A stretch of DNA of 64,000 bases from Jatrophihabitans sp. GAS493. Its GTDB lineage: Bacteria; Actinomycetota; Actinomycetes; Mycobacteriales; Jatrophihabitantaceae. Positions 33,363 through 42,664 of this stretch are shown one piece after another (positions within the stretch are counted from its first letter, which is position 1; every line of letters begins with the position of its first letter). The notes below the pieces were generated by a model. It was not told the origin of the DNA, made no database searches, and worked only from the letters and a program-made list of their open reading frames with translations. The stretch spans positions 4,263,568 to 4,327,567 of the forward strand of contig NZ_LT907982.1 in assembly GCF_900230215.1 (NCBI RefSeq), in the 5' to 3' direction. A program made the position numbers and the translations under genes.

Positions 33363-35297
33363 TCAGCAGCTGCAGTGCCCGGGCGGGCAGCCACACGCCA
33401 TCACGGTCGGGGCAACGTCCAAGGTCGGGTTTCGGTCGAAGAAACCGAAGGGTTTGAGCCAGAAGGAGATGACGTCGGCCGGCATCACCGGCCAGTCCTC
33501 GACGCGCGGGATGTGGTGGATGCCGCCGACGTACCAGAGCACCACGTCGGTGTTCTCGATCGACCGATTCGCGGCCGTCCAGACGGGCAGGCCGACATCC
33601 GCCCCACTCTGATTGACGAACTCGCCGCTGGGCCAGCGCTCGTCCCGGTCGAACGGCGTCACCCACAGGGTGTGCCCGATCACCTGAGAACGCCGAAAGA
33701 TCGGTGACGAAGGGTCGAACATCGGGGGGATCGCCGTCCCCGGCACCAGCTTGTAGGCGACCGGCGCCCCGACGTGGTTGGTGACGTTTGGGTTGATCAC
33801 CTTCCAGGCTCGCTGGGTGGCCCAGTCGACGTCCTGGATGCCTTCGGACTCCGTTCGCAGTGGCGTCGAGCGAACGGTCAGGCCCAGACCGTGCGGGTTC
33901 TCGGGCCCGACCGGCAGCTGCACCGTCTCGGTCGCCACGACCGTGTTCTGCGGGCCGTCCACCTCCAGGTCGAGGCGAGCCACAATGAAATGCTGGTGAA
34001 TCGGCGCGTAGGTGTTGGTGTCGACCACCGTGCCGTACGGCGGCGGGTCACCCTCGAAGGGGGTCGTCACCATGATTCCGGTGGCCCGCACCTCACACTC
34101 GATGTTGCCGTCCTGGTACAGCCGCCAGTAGACCAGGTACTCGTAGTTGGCCACCGTCATGTGCGCGGAGATGACCATCCGGCGCATCCGGCGCACCTCA
34201 GCCCCACTATCGGAGACGTGCTTCCAGAGCACCGCGTTGTCCTCTTCGTGCAGGCAGATGGCATTGCTGATCGTGTAGGGCTCACCGGCGGTGTCGTGCA
34301 GCACCGCGTCCAGGTAGCGGATCTCGCCGAGACAGTCACACCCCAACTCCAATGAGGTGGTCATGAAACCCAGGCCCCACTCACCGACGTCGAAGGCCGT
34401 GCGACGGAAGTGATCCGGCGTCGGGTCACGGTAGGGCACCACCATCTCGGCGATGGAGAGGCGGTGGGCCACCGAGCGGCGGCGCCCGACCAGAACGTCG
34501 TCGTAGGCCAGTTGGTGCAGGACCAGACCCTCCCGGTAATTGAAGCCGATGCGCAGGCTCCATCCCTGCCAGGTGAGCCCGTACCCGTCGAGCTGGAAGG
34601 AGACGCCTTCGGGCTGGGTGACCTCCAACGGCTTCAGATCGTCGCGGACCCGCAGCCCCGGCACCAGGGCCGGTTCGTACTCCCCCATCACCTGGGCGTT
34701 CGGAGCGCCGCCGTGATCCTCGATCTCGACGACCTCCATCGTGTTCAGATCGAGGATCGGCTTCAGGCCACTGAGCAGGTGGGCGTAGGCGCTGCCGCCG
34801 GGCTGGTCGCGCAGCCAGAGATCCGACCACCCCATCCGCCGGTGCTGATACTGCTCGGGCAGCACATGCTCGCCGAAGGTCCAGGTGTCGACCAGCACCA
34901 GCGACGGGTCGGTCACCCCGCGTTCGGCGAGCTTGGCCAGCACCGCGGGGTCGGCGATGACCGCGTGCGCTGCCTCGTGGAACTCGTCCACGGTGGCGTT
35001 CGGCTGGGCACCGGGATGAGCGGTCCAGGTCAGTACCTGCTCGTCAGTCAGCGAGAGAATAGCCTTGTAGGTAAGCCCATCGGCTCGATTCCAGCAGACC
35101 ACGATGGCCTCGCGGGTGATCGCGTCGCCCGGGGTGAAGGCGCGCACCACCTCCTTGGCCGGTTCGCGGAGCTCGACGGAGGCTATCCGCCACCCGGGGC
35201 CGATCCGCCCGTCTCGGCGCAGCAGCGCCGTGGCGGCCCGGATCTCCCCTTCGTCGAGGGGATCTAGTGGATGGCGGGGCTCTGGCGGCGCGGTCAC
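33363..35297 (-). CDS. Copper-containing primary amine oxidase
   Basis: A 644-residue quinoenzyme oxidising primary amines (tyramine, phenethylamine or histamine type) to aldehydes, ammonia and hydrogen peroxide. Tyr385 in VANYEYLVYW is the topaquinone precursor, Asp303 in FDVGEWGLG is the catalytic base, and His434/His436 (IHQHF) plus a histidine in HHIPRVEDWPVMP bind copper. Length is normal for Arthrobacter-type enzymes. The C-terminus carries an unusual Cys-rich tail, CGCPPGHCSC, that could bind metal. No signal peptide is seen, so it is probably cytoplasmic. Confidence 0.93.
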   Translation of the reverse strand: MTAPPEPRHPLDPLDEGEIRAATALLRRDGRIGPGWRIASVELREPAKEVVRAFTPGDAITREAIVVCWNRADGLTYKAILSLTDEQVLTWTAHPGAQPNATVDEFHEAAHAVIADPAVLAKLAERGVTDPSLVLVDTWTFGEHVLPEQYQHRRMGWSDLWLRDQPGGSAYAHLLSGLKPILDLNTMEVVEIEDHGGAPNAQVMGEYEPALVPGLRVRDDLKPLEVTQPEGVSFQLDGYGLTWQGWSLRIGFNYREGLVLHQLAYDDVLVGRRRSVAHRLSIAEMVVPYRDPTPDHFRRTAFDVGEWGLGFMTTSLELGCDCLGEIRYLDAVLHDTAGEPYTISNAICLHEEDNAVLWKHVSDSGAEVRRMRRMVISAHMTVANYEYLVYWRLYQDGNIECEVRATGIMVTTPFEGDPPPYGTVVDTNTYAPIHQHFIVARLDLEVDGPQNTVVATETVQLPVGPENPHGLGLTVRSTPLRTESEGIQDVDWATQRAWKVINPNVTNHVGAPVAYKLVPGTAIPPMFDPSSPIFRRSQVIGHTLWVTPFDRDERWPSGEFVNQSGADVGLPVWTAANRSIENTDVVLWYVGGIHHIPRVEDWPVMPADVISFWLKPFGFFDRNPTLDVAPTVMACGCPPGHCSC

Positions 35298-35380
35298 CTT
35301 CGTCAGCCTAGGTGCTGTGGCGGCAACGCGGCGGACCCGGCAGCGGGGCGGCGGCGGGGGCGGTGGCGCACCATGGACTC

Positions 35381-35875
35381 ATGACGCACCACGGGAAGTA
35401 TCGAGCGACCGTCACGAACAACCTCGATCCGCTGAGCCAGGGTCGGCTGCAGATCGACTGCCCGCTGGTCGCGGTGTCAGGGGTCTGGGCCGAAGCGTGT
35501 ATCCCCAACACCGATCCGTCCCACGGGGTGCTGACCCTGCCCGCGATCGGCGCGGAGATCTGGATCGAATTCGAAGCGGGCCGTGTCGACTACCCGATCT
35601 GGACCGGCGTTCGATGGCCGGCCGCCGCGGCGTCGGACCTGGTACTACTGACCACCAGTGGCGCCACCCTGTCGCTACTGGCGAACGGCAGTGTCGAGAT
35701 CACCTCGGCGGGCAAGGTGGCGGTCACCGCAGCCACGGTCGAGGTGACGGCGGCGACAGTGAACCTGCACACCCCGATCGCCAAGTTCGACGGGGTGCTC
35801 GAGTGCGATGCCCTCATCGCCGCCAGCAGCGTCACCTCGCCGGTCTACTCCCCCGGCGTCGGGAACGTCTGGTGA
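35381..35875 (+). CDS. Orphan phage baseplate/spike-like protein (gpV/Gp5 OB-fold type)
   Basis: A 164-residue protein starting at ATG 35381. The N-terminal ~75 residues look like the OB fold of gpV/VgrG/Gp5 spikes (TNNLDPLSQGRLQIDCPLV, ACIPNTDPSHGVLTLPAIG, IWIEFEAGRVDYPIWTG). The C-terminal half has short beta-repeats (VAVTAATVEVTAATVNLH) and a tip-like end (ECDALIAASSVTSPVYSPG). Such proteins trimerise into membrane-piercing spikes of contractile injection systems. No sheath, tube or other phage gene is nearby. The downstream hydrolase overlaps by 4 bp. Confidence 0.72.
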   Translation: MTHHGKYRATVTNNLDPLSQGRLQIDCPLVAVSGVWAEACIPNTDPSHGVLTLPAIGAEIWIEFEAGRVDYPIWTGVRWPAAAASDLVLLTTSGATLSLLANGSVEITSAGKVAVTAATVEVTAATVNLHTPIAKFDGVLECDALIAASSVTSPVYSPGVGNVW

Positions 35876-36708
35876 GCTACCCGGACCTGGACGGCGAGCG
35901 GGGCGTCGCCGTGAGCGCAGACGGCACCTCGATCGGCTTCGTCACCGCGGGTTCGGGGCCGGCCCTGCTGCTCGTACACGGAGGCATGAGCAGTTCCCGA
36001 GCCTGGGGCCCGATCTGGCCGCAGCTGACCGAGTGTTTCAGAGTGACCGCGATGGATAGACGGGGCCGAGTCACGAGCGGCGACGGCCCCCGGTACCAGA
36101 TAGAGATGGAGTTCGACGACATCGCCGCCGTCGCCGCCGCGATCGTTGAGGAGTCGGCACCGGCGGTTGATGTGGTCGCGCACAGCTATGGCGCCACCTG
36201 CGCCGTCGGCGCAGCGGCCGGTGCCGGTGCCGGTGCCGGTCGCAGAGCGATCGGAAGCCTGCTCCTCTACGAACCGCCGGGACCGGCCACCGTCCCGCCC
36301 GCCTGGGTCGAGGCGATCACCCAGTACGTCGATGACGGGCAGGCGGGACGGGCGATGATGACCTTCCTGACCCAGATCATCGATCTCACGCCGGAGCAAC
36401 TCGACGCGATGCGACGCTCGGACGCCGAACCCGACTGGGAGCAGATAGTCCTTAAGACGATGCCGCGGGAGGCGGCCGCGCTGCTTCGGTTCGACCCCGC
36501 GACCCTGGGCGGCGCGGTTCAGGTCCCGACCCGGTTACTTCTCGGAAGTCAGAGCCCCCAGTGGGCCCGGCAGATCAGCGATGACCTGCTGCGCAGCGTC
36601 GGCGGGAGCGACTTGAGAACGCTTCCCGAACAGGGACACCTGGCACTCACCGATGCGCCCGAGCTGATCGTTCGGGAGATCCTGGAGTACCTCCCACGGT
36701 CGGGCTGA
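35872..36708 (+). CDS. Alpha/beta hydrolase
   Basis: A 278-residue alpha/beta-hydrolase starting at GTG 35872 inside the previous stop (GTGA). The oxyanion HGG is in LLLVHGGMSSSRAW, the nucleophile elbow is AHSYGATCA (Ser flanked as H-S-Y-G), and the catalytic His is likely in LPEQGHLALTDAP. A run of Ala-Gly residues encoded by four GCCGGT units follows the elbow. The frame is open far upstream over the neighbouring gene, but that extension is an out-of-frame shadow. The substrate is unknown. Confidence 0.83.
   Translation: MSYPDLDGERGVAVSADGTSIGFVTAGSGPALLLVHGGMSSSRAWGPIWPQLTECFRVTAMDRRGRVTSGDGPRYQIEMEFDDIAAVAAAIVEESAPAVDVVAHSYGATCAVGAAAGAGAGAGRRAIGSLLLYEPPGPATVPPAWVEAITQYVDDGQAGRAMMTFLTQIIDLTPEQLDAMRRSDAEPDWEQIVLKTMPREAAALLRFDPATLGGAVQVPTRLLLGSQSPQWARQISDDLLRSVGGSDLRTLPEQGHLALTDAPELIVREILEYLPRSG
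36217..36240 (+). repeat. Hexanucleotide microsatellite (GCCGGT x4)
   Basis: Four perfect GCCGGT units encode Ala-Gly repeats inside the hydrolase gene. Changes in unit number would keep the frame and only alter loop length. Confidence 0.8.
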
Positions 36709-36765
36709 ACGGCGTGTCGCGATTTCCCCTATATCTGTCAGGCGATCAGCCAATAGGCTTCGGCG

Positions 36766-37560
36766 ATGCTCGCGAATCGGATGTTCATGCTGGAGTTCGG
36801 TAAGGAACTCGTCCACAAGTCCCTCTCCGTGCTGGGCGGCGGTGAGCACGTGATCACCACGCCGATCTACGGGGCACTCGTCGAGACCGCCGATGGTTTG
36901 GTGTTGCTGGACACCGGCATCAGTGGCGCCGCGCTGAACGACCCGGAGGCCCTCACTGAGATCTACGGCGAGGGAATGCACGCCACCGGGCCGGCCGGTG
37001 AACCACTAGAGGTCGCGCTGGCCGGCCTCGGCTTCAGCGTCACCGACATCACTCTGGCCGCGGTCAGCCACCTCCACCTCGACCACACCGGCGGGGTGCC
37101 GCTGCTGGCGGCGGCCGGGGTGCCGATCGTGATCGCGCAGGCCGAGCTCGACTACGGCCAGCAGCGCGCGGCGCAGGGCACCGAGCGCGCGGTCGCCTTC
37201 TACCGCCGCGACTACACCGCAGCGTCGATCAAGTGGCAGACGGTCACCGGCGACGAGCAGATCGCGCCGGGAGTGCATATCGTCGCCACCCCCGGGCACA
37301 CGCCGGGGCACAACTCCTTCCGAGTCGACCTGCCCGAGACGGGGCGCTGGTTGCTCGCCGCGGACGCCGCCGATCTGGGCGAGAACCTGCTGGAGCGGAT
37401 TCCCTGCGGCTCGACCTGCGAGACCGAGGACGTGCCGAAGGCGCTGGCGTCGGTGAATCGACTGATGGACGAGGGGGATCGATTGGATGCCCGAGTCATC
37501 CCCGGGCATGACTCGGTCTTCTGGCGAGCGGTCTGGCACCCCCGCGACGGGCACCGCTGA
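36766..37560 (+). CDS. Metallo-beta-lactamase-fold hydrolase, AHL-lactonase-like
   Basis: A 264-residue two-zinc hydrolase. The zinc-binding HLHLDHTGG motif, a histidine in TPGHTPGHNSF, an aspartate in LAADAADLGEN and a last histidine in VIPGHDSVFW are all in place. The N-terminal TPIYGALVETADGLVLLDTG is as in the AiiA/AttM lactonase subfamily. It may open homoserine- or other lactones (quorum quenching or catabolism). The substrate is inferred from family only. Confidence 0.82.
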   Translation: MLANRMFMLEFGKELVHKSLSVLGGGEHVITTPIYGALVETADGLVLLDTGISGAALNDPEALTEIYGEGMHATGPAGEPLEVALAGLGFSVTDITLAAVSHLHLDHTGGVPLLAAAGVPIVIAQAELDYGQQRAAQGTERAVAFYRRDYTAASIKWQTVTGDEQIAPGVHIVATPGHTPGHNSFRVDLPETGRWLLAADAADLGENLLERIPCGSTCETEDVPKALASVNRLMDEGDRLDARVIPGHDSVFWRAVWHPRDGHR

Positions 37561-37716
37561 GCCCGCTCGCCGGCTTGAGTCATCGAAGGGTGGCCATCCG
37601 TTGAGCGTCAGTCTGATTGGGAATGACCTGTATTCGGCGTCGACATCTTCCGCAAATTGTGGATTCCACCTAACAGAAACTAAGCGGCGGTCGACACGCT
37701 GCAGACTATTGCGCTT

Positions 37717-37729
37717 ACTGACCGTCAGT
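37717..37729. promoter_or_regulatory. Palindrome upstream of the protease gene
   Basis: ACTGAC and GTCAGT flank a single C, a 13-bp palindrome about 45 bp before the preferred protease start. It is a candidate operator or short hairpin. Confidence 0.3.
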
Positions 37730-37773
37730 GTTTGAGTCGGCTGGTCCGAACCTTTCGATCACTCACTAACGGG

Positions 37774-40700
37774 ATGACGAAGATGCGACTCAGCTCCGCG
37801 AAGACCGGTACCGCCCTGATTGCCACCATTGCGTTGGGAGGAGCCGCTCTCGTCGCGGTGGTCTTCGCGCCATCGGCTGACGCCGCCAGCGGCGCCCAGA
37901 AGGCCGGCAGCCAGAACGTCATCGTGCTGCTGCGAGATCAGCATTCGGAGAAACCCGCCACCAAAGCCGGGATGAGTCAGCGGACCGCAGTGGTCGGCGC
38001 CGACCAGGCCCCGCTGCGCCAGCGCATCGGCAAACTCGGCGGCAAGACGACCAAGTCCTACAAGACCCTCAACGCAGTCGCGGCCACGCTGCCCAGCAGC
38101 GCCGTCGCCGCGCTGCGTAGCGACCCGTCCGTGGCTGAGGTGGTCCCCGATCTGCAGTGGAAGCTCTCCTCGGCCGGCGAGAAGGCGGTCAAGGCGGCGT
38201 CCGGCACCGCCACCCCGTCGCAGAGCATCTGCCCGACGGACCCGGCGAAGCCCCTGCTGGAGCCGGAGGCACTGGCCCTCACCCACACCGCCTCCGACGA
38301 CGCCAACACCCCCACCGCCCGGTCGCTGGGGTATGACGGATCAGGCGTGAAGGTCGGCTTCATCGCCGACGGCCTCGACATCGATCAGCCCGACTTCATC
38401 CGGGCCGACGGCTCGCACGTCATCACCGACTACCAGGACTTCTCCGGCGACGGCACCACCTCACCCACCTCCGGCGGCGAGGCGTTCGGCGACGCCAGTT
38501 CGATCGCGGCCCAGGGACGGCAGACCTACGACATCTCGACCTTCATGAACCGGCTCACCCACTCCCGGCCGGCTGCACGATCCGCGTCGAGGGGATGGCT
38601 CCCGGCTCGTCGATGGTGGCGCTGAAGGTCTTCTCGAATGCGCTGCTGACCGCTCCGACGTCCACGATCATCCAGGCCATCGACTGGGCGGTGAACGTCG
38701 ACCACGTCGATATCCTCAACGAATCATTCGGCTCGAACCCGTACCCGGACAACGCGACCGACCCGATCAGCGCCTTCAACCACGACGCGGTGGACGCCGG
38801 AGTGACAGTAGTGGCCAGCACCGGCGACGCGGGCGGCGGCAGCACCCTCGGCACCGCCTCCACCGATCCCTGGGTGATCGGCGTCGGAGCCAGCACGTCC
38901 GAGCAGGTCTACGCCCAGCAGAGCGCGTACGGCTTCCAGTTGGGCAACGGCAAGTACACCAGCAACCAGCTCTCCTCGCTCTCCTCCGGCGGCATCTCGC
39001 AGACGCAGCGGGTTCAGGACCTCACCGCCCCCGGTGACCTGAACTGGTCGCTCTGCTCGGACCGGCAGTTGCCCTCGGGCGACCAGCAGTACGGCTGCTT
39101 CGACAACAAGGGCGACCCGAGCAACCTGGAGGTGTTCGGCGGAACCAGCGAGTCGGCTCCGCTCGCCGCCGGCGCGGCGGCACTGGTCGTGCAGGCCTAC
39201 CGTAAGACCCACCAAGGCGCCTCGCCGACGCCGCAGCAGGTGCGGCAGGTACTGGACAGCAGCGCCGACGACCTCGGTCTTCCGGCCGATCTGCAGGGCG
39301 CCGGGCTGCTCAACAGCTACCGGGCCGTGCAGCTCGCGGCCAGCCTCGGTGCGGCACCGAACACCGGGCAGAACCTGCTCCTCGACCAGACCCAGGTCAA
39401 GGGCGTGGCCGGCCCGGAAGGCACGATCACCAAGCAGATCAAGGTAACCAACGACGGAGCCGGCACCCAGCGCGTCAGTGCAGTGCTGCGAAACGTGAGC
39501 ACCCAGACCGCCTCCCAGCAGAAGACGGTCAACCTCTCGGCCTCGGCGCCGACGCATACCTTCGTCGACGCGATCGGGGTCACCCGCTCGTATGTGACCA
39601 CGACATTCAAGGTGGCGCCCGGAGTGGACCGGCTGGCCTCGACGATCAGCTGGGACGGCCCCGGGCAGATCGTGCGACTCAGCCTCCTCGACCCGCAGGG
39701 GACCTTCAGCGGCTACTCGCTGCCCCAGGGCGCCGGGAACTTCGGCCGGGTCGAACTGCACTCACCGGCGGCCGGCACCTGGACGGCCATCATCTGGACC
39801 TCGGCCACCTCGGCCGGCTACACCGGCCCGGCGACGCTGACGACCACCTCCTACGAAGCGGCCTCGGGCGGCGGCTGGGTGAGCCCGGCCAGTTTCACCC
39901 TGGCCGCCGGTCAGACGCGCACGCTGACCATCACCACCCACACACCGCGAACCACCACGGCGGCCTCATCCATCGTGCTCACCGGCGCCTTCGGTCAGAC
40001 CACGACCGCGTCGATCGTGACGCGCACCGTGCTCTCGCTGCAGCCGGGTCGAGGCACCACGTTTACCGGCACATTCTCCACGGCGAACGGCCGGGACTAC
40101 TCGCCCGGGCAGACGAAGACATATTTCTTCAGCGTGCCCCGCGGGGCGGCTGGTCTGGACTTCCGGATCACGCTGCCCGGTGCCACCGCGAACGAGGTGG
40201 TGGCCCACCTCTCCGATCCGTCGGGCGAGCCACTCTCCACCGTGCTGAACGAGACCCCAGACGGAGTCATCGGTACCGGAATTGAAGTCACCCGGGCCAA
40301 CCCGACCGCCGGCATCTGGCAGCTCACCCTCGAGTTGGTGAACCCAGTGCTGGGCACCAGGCTCCCGGAGGATTACTCCGGTGTCGCGAGACTCTCGACC
40401 ACTCCGGTGAACGCCGCCGGAGTGCCCAACAGCGCCGGCTCGGTGATCAGCAAGCACAACGGCTCCACGCAGACGATCACCATTCACAACACCGGTCCGC
40501 AGGCGCAGACCTACTTCCTCGACCCCCGTGGGCAGTCGGAGCAGACGTATCCGTTGGTGGCGGCCGAGGCGGCGACGACCGACCCGTTCACCGCGAGCAT
40601 CGCGCTGCCGCTGCCGAGTGAGAGCGTGCCGGGCTGGCTGGTGCCGACCGAGGGGTCGAAGCTGGTCGTCGGAGCCTCGGCGACCGATCCGATCACCTTC

Positions 40701-41174
40701 GACATCATGCCGCTGGATAGCCCGACCGCCCTGAACGCACCGAGCAGCCCGGATATCGAGTCGAGCACCGGCACCGGGGCGACGGCGGTTCACACCGCCT
40801 CGCCGATCGCTTCGGCGCTCTGGGCGGCCTTCCCGTCGCTGATCGGCCCGGCACCGGCTGACGGTTCAGCTCCCGGTAGCGTCAGCATGCAGGCGACCAT
40901 CAAGGCCCGGACGTTCTACGCCGACTACACCTCGAGCACCGGCGACCCGCTGCTGGCCACCGTCTCGGCCTCGCCTCCGGCCGCGGCGCCGGTGACGGTA
41001 CCAGCGGGCGGGAGCGCAACGGTGACGCTGCACCTCAACCCGACGGCAACCGTCGGGTCGATCGAGCGGGGGACGATCTTCGTCGACACCCTGCAGCCCT
41101 TCGCCGCTGTTGGGACCTCCGGCTACGCCGATGAGGTTGCCTCCGTACCGTTCACCTTCCGGGTGGGTGTCTAG
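37774..41174 (+). pseudogene. Secreted S8/S53-type serine protease, interrupted by a frameshift
   Basis: The gene begins with a signal peptide (MTKMRLSSAKTG, hydrophobic core, APSADAAS) and an inhibitor-like prodomain. The frame breaks just after ATGAAC at 38545-38550. Restoring one C turns the following text into NPAHPLPAGCTIRVEGMAP, which fits this protease family, and joins the second frame ending at 41174. The protein would be about 1,130 residues, with protease core, GGTSESAPLAAGAAALV serine motif and several beta-rich C-terminal domains. The usual subtilase Asp and His motifs are altered (FIADG, GEAFGDASS). A start at 37783 is also possible. The break may be real or an assembly error. 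Confidence 0.8.
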
Positions 41175-41183
41175 GCACCCGAC

Positions 41184-42122
41184 ATGGGCTCGGGTGCCGG
41201 CTCGTTTCACCTGACGTCGCAGCAGCGCCACTTGGCCTGGGACAACTCGCTGCCGCCGGCGCTGGTCGTCGAGGCGGGTGACGAGCTGACACTCGAACTC
41301 GGCGACTCCTCCGGCGGCCAGCTGGTTGAGACCGACGATGCGTCGGCGCTGGCCCGCTTCGACATGAGCCGGGTCAACCCCTGCACCGGGCCCGTCCGGG
41401 TGGAGGGCCTGCTGGCCGGTGACGACCTCGTGGTGTCCATCCTGGCGATCGAGCCGCGGGAGTGGGCCTGGACGGCGAACATCCCCGGATTCGGGTTGCT
41501 CAGTGACGACTTCCCCGACCCCCATCTCTGGATCTCGAAGGTGCACGACTCAGTGGTGTCGCTGCCGATCGGGGTGGAACTGCCGGCGCGGCCGATGATC
41601 GGCACGATCGGCGTTGCCCCGAAGGCCGCCGGCACCTCGCCGCTGCTCGTGCCGACCGAGGCCGGGGGCAACATGGACATTGCGCAGCTCGGCGCCGGGA
41701 CGGTGCTGCACCTGCCGGCGCAGGTCGACGGCGGCCTGCTCTCGGCCGGCGACGCGCATGCGGTCCAGGGTGACGGCGAGGTCTGCGGCACCGGGGCTGA
41801 ACTGGCCGCCACACTAACGGTCCGGGTGGAGGTCGGCGCCCAGGGGCGGACGCTGCAGTCGCCGTGGTTCGCGCATTCGGCTCCCCCCGCGGCGGCGGCG
41901 TGGATCGCCACGACCGGGATCGCGCCGAACCTCTTCGAGGCGTCGCGGGCCGCCACCCGTCGCGCCGTGGATCTGGTGGTGAAAGGAACCGGCCTCGCCC
42001 CGGTCGAGGCTTACCTGCTGCTGAGCCTCACCGGTGAGCTGCGGATCTCGGAGATCGTCGATGTGCCGAATTGGGTCGTGAGCATGCATGTTCCGGCCGA
42101 TATCGCCGGCTGGACCGGATAG
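41184..42122 (+). CDS. Acetamidase/formamidase family protein
   Basis: A 312-residue protein of the FmdA/AmdA family: HLAWDNSLPPALVVEAGDEL at the start, NPCTGPVRVEGLLAGDDLVV, and the metal/active-site stretch GNMDIAQLGAGTVLHLPAQV followed by GDAHAVQGDGEVCGTG. The family hydrolyses short amides (formamide, acetamide) to release ammonia. It starts 9 bp after the protease stop. A nitrogen-scavenging role would fit the amine oxidase and hydantoinase genes nearby, but the substrate is not proven. Confidence 0.88.
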   Translation: MGSGAGSFHLTSQQRHLAWDNSLPPALVVEAGDELTLELGDSSGGQLVETDDASALARFDMSRVNPCTGPVRVEGLLAGDDLVVSILAIEPREWAWTANIPGFGLLSDDFPDPHLWISKVHDSVVSLPIGVELPARPMIGTIGVAPKAAGTSPLLVPTEAGGNMDIAQLGAGTVLHLPAQVDGGLLSAGDAHAVQGDGEVCGTGAELAATLTVRVEVGAQGRTLQSPWFAHSAPPAAAAWIATTGIAPNLFEASRAATRRAVDLVVKGTGLAPVEAYLLLSLTGELRISEIVDVPNWVVSMHVPADIAGWTG

Positions 42123-42157
42123 GCTCGCAGCCCGACCCCGAACGGAGACGAAGCGCA

Positions 42158-42592
42158 ATGGTGAGTATCGCCAAGTTCGATCCGGGCGATCGAACCGAGT
42201 GGGAGCGACTCTTCGTGGCCTACAACGTCTTCTACGAGCAGAGCTACGAGCCGTCGATGTACGACCGAGCCTGGGCGCTCTTCCAGCAGGACAGCGTCAT
42301 GCACGCGTACGGTGCGACGGTTGACGGGAAGTTGGTCGGCTTCACCCACTTCCTCGTCCACGCCAGCACGACGGCACCCGACGTCTGTTACCTGGAGGAT
42401 CTCTACACCGACCCCACCATTCGCGGACGCGGCGTCGGGCGGGCCCTGATCGAGGCCGTCACCGAGTGGGCCCGCGCTCGCCAATGTAGCCGCGTCTACT
42501 GGCTAACCCGGGAGACGAACAGCACGGCCCGCCGGCTCTACGATCAGGTCGCCGATAACTCCGGCTTCATCGTCTACGAGATTCCGCTGTAA
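42158..42592 (+). CDS. GNAT-family N-acetyltransferase
   Basis: A 144-residue acetyltransferase starting at ATG 42158 with GGAG ahead of it. The acetyl-CoA pyrophosphate loop is in IRGRGVGRALIEAVTEWA. The N-terminus (WERLFVAYNVFYEQ) and the C-terminal ETNSTARRLYDQVA are usual for the family. Acceptor unknown. Confidence 0.88.
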   Translation: MVSIAKFDPGDRTEWERLFVAYNVFYEQSYEPSMYDRAWALFQQDSVMHAYGATVDGKLVGFTHFLVHASTTAPDVCYLEDLYTDPTIRGRGVGRALIEAVTEWARARQCSRVYWLTRETNSTARRLYDQVADNSGFIVYEIPL

Positions 42593-42616
42593 TTCGCCGG
42601 TATTCCGCTGCCGGTC

Positions 42617-42664
42617 TTGACAGCTATCGAGACTGGGGCAATACTTAGGCATGTGCCTAAGTAT
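42617..42664 (+). promoter_or_regulatory. Promoter and overlapping operator of the leaderless arsR-type gene
   Basis: TTGACA at 42617-42622 (-35) and AATACT at 42640-42645 (-10) are 17 bp apart. A perfect inverted repeat, ATACTTAGGCA (42641-42651) and TGCCTAAGTAT (42654-42664), overlaps the -10 and the GTG start at 42653. A transcript starting about 7 nt after the -10 would begin at the start codon. The dyad is the obvious autorepressor site. Confidence 0.82.

Noticed and set aside
35104-35871. Upstream extension of the alpha/beta hydrolase frame
   Set aside because: It covers the amine oxidase start and the spike-like gene in another frame; the GTG at 35872 gives the normal hydrolase N-terminus.
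35381-35875. Spike-like gene as part of a prophage
   Set aside because: No integrase, capsid, tail or attachment repeat nearby; neighbours are metabolic genes.
36217-36240. GCCGGT repeat as a phase-variable switch
   Set aside because: The unit is six bases, so copy changes keep the frame and cannot switch the gene off.
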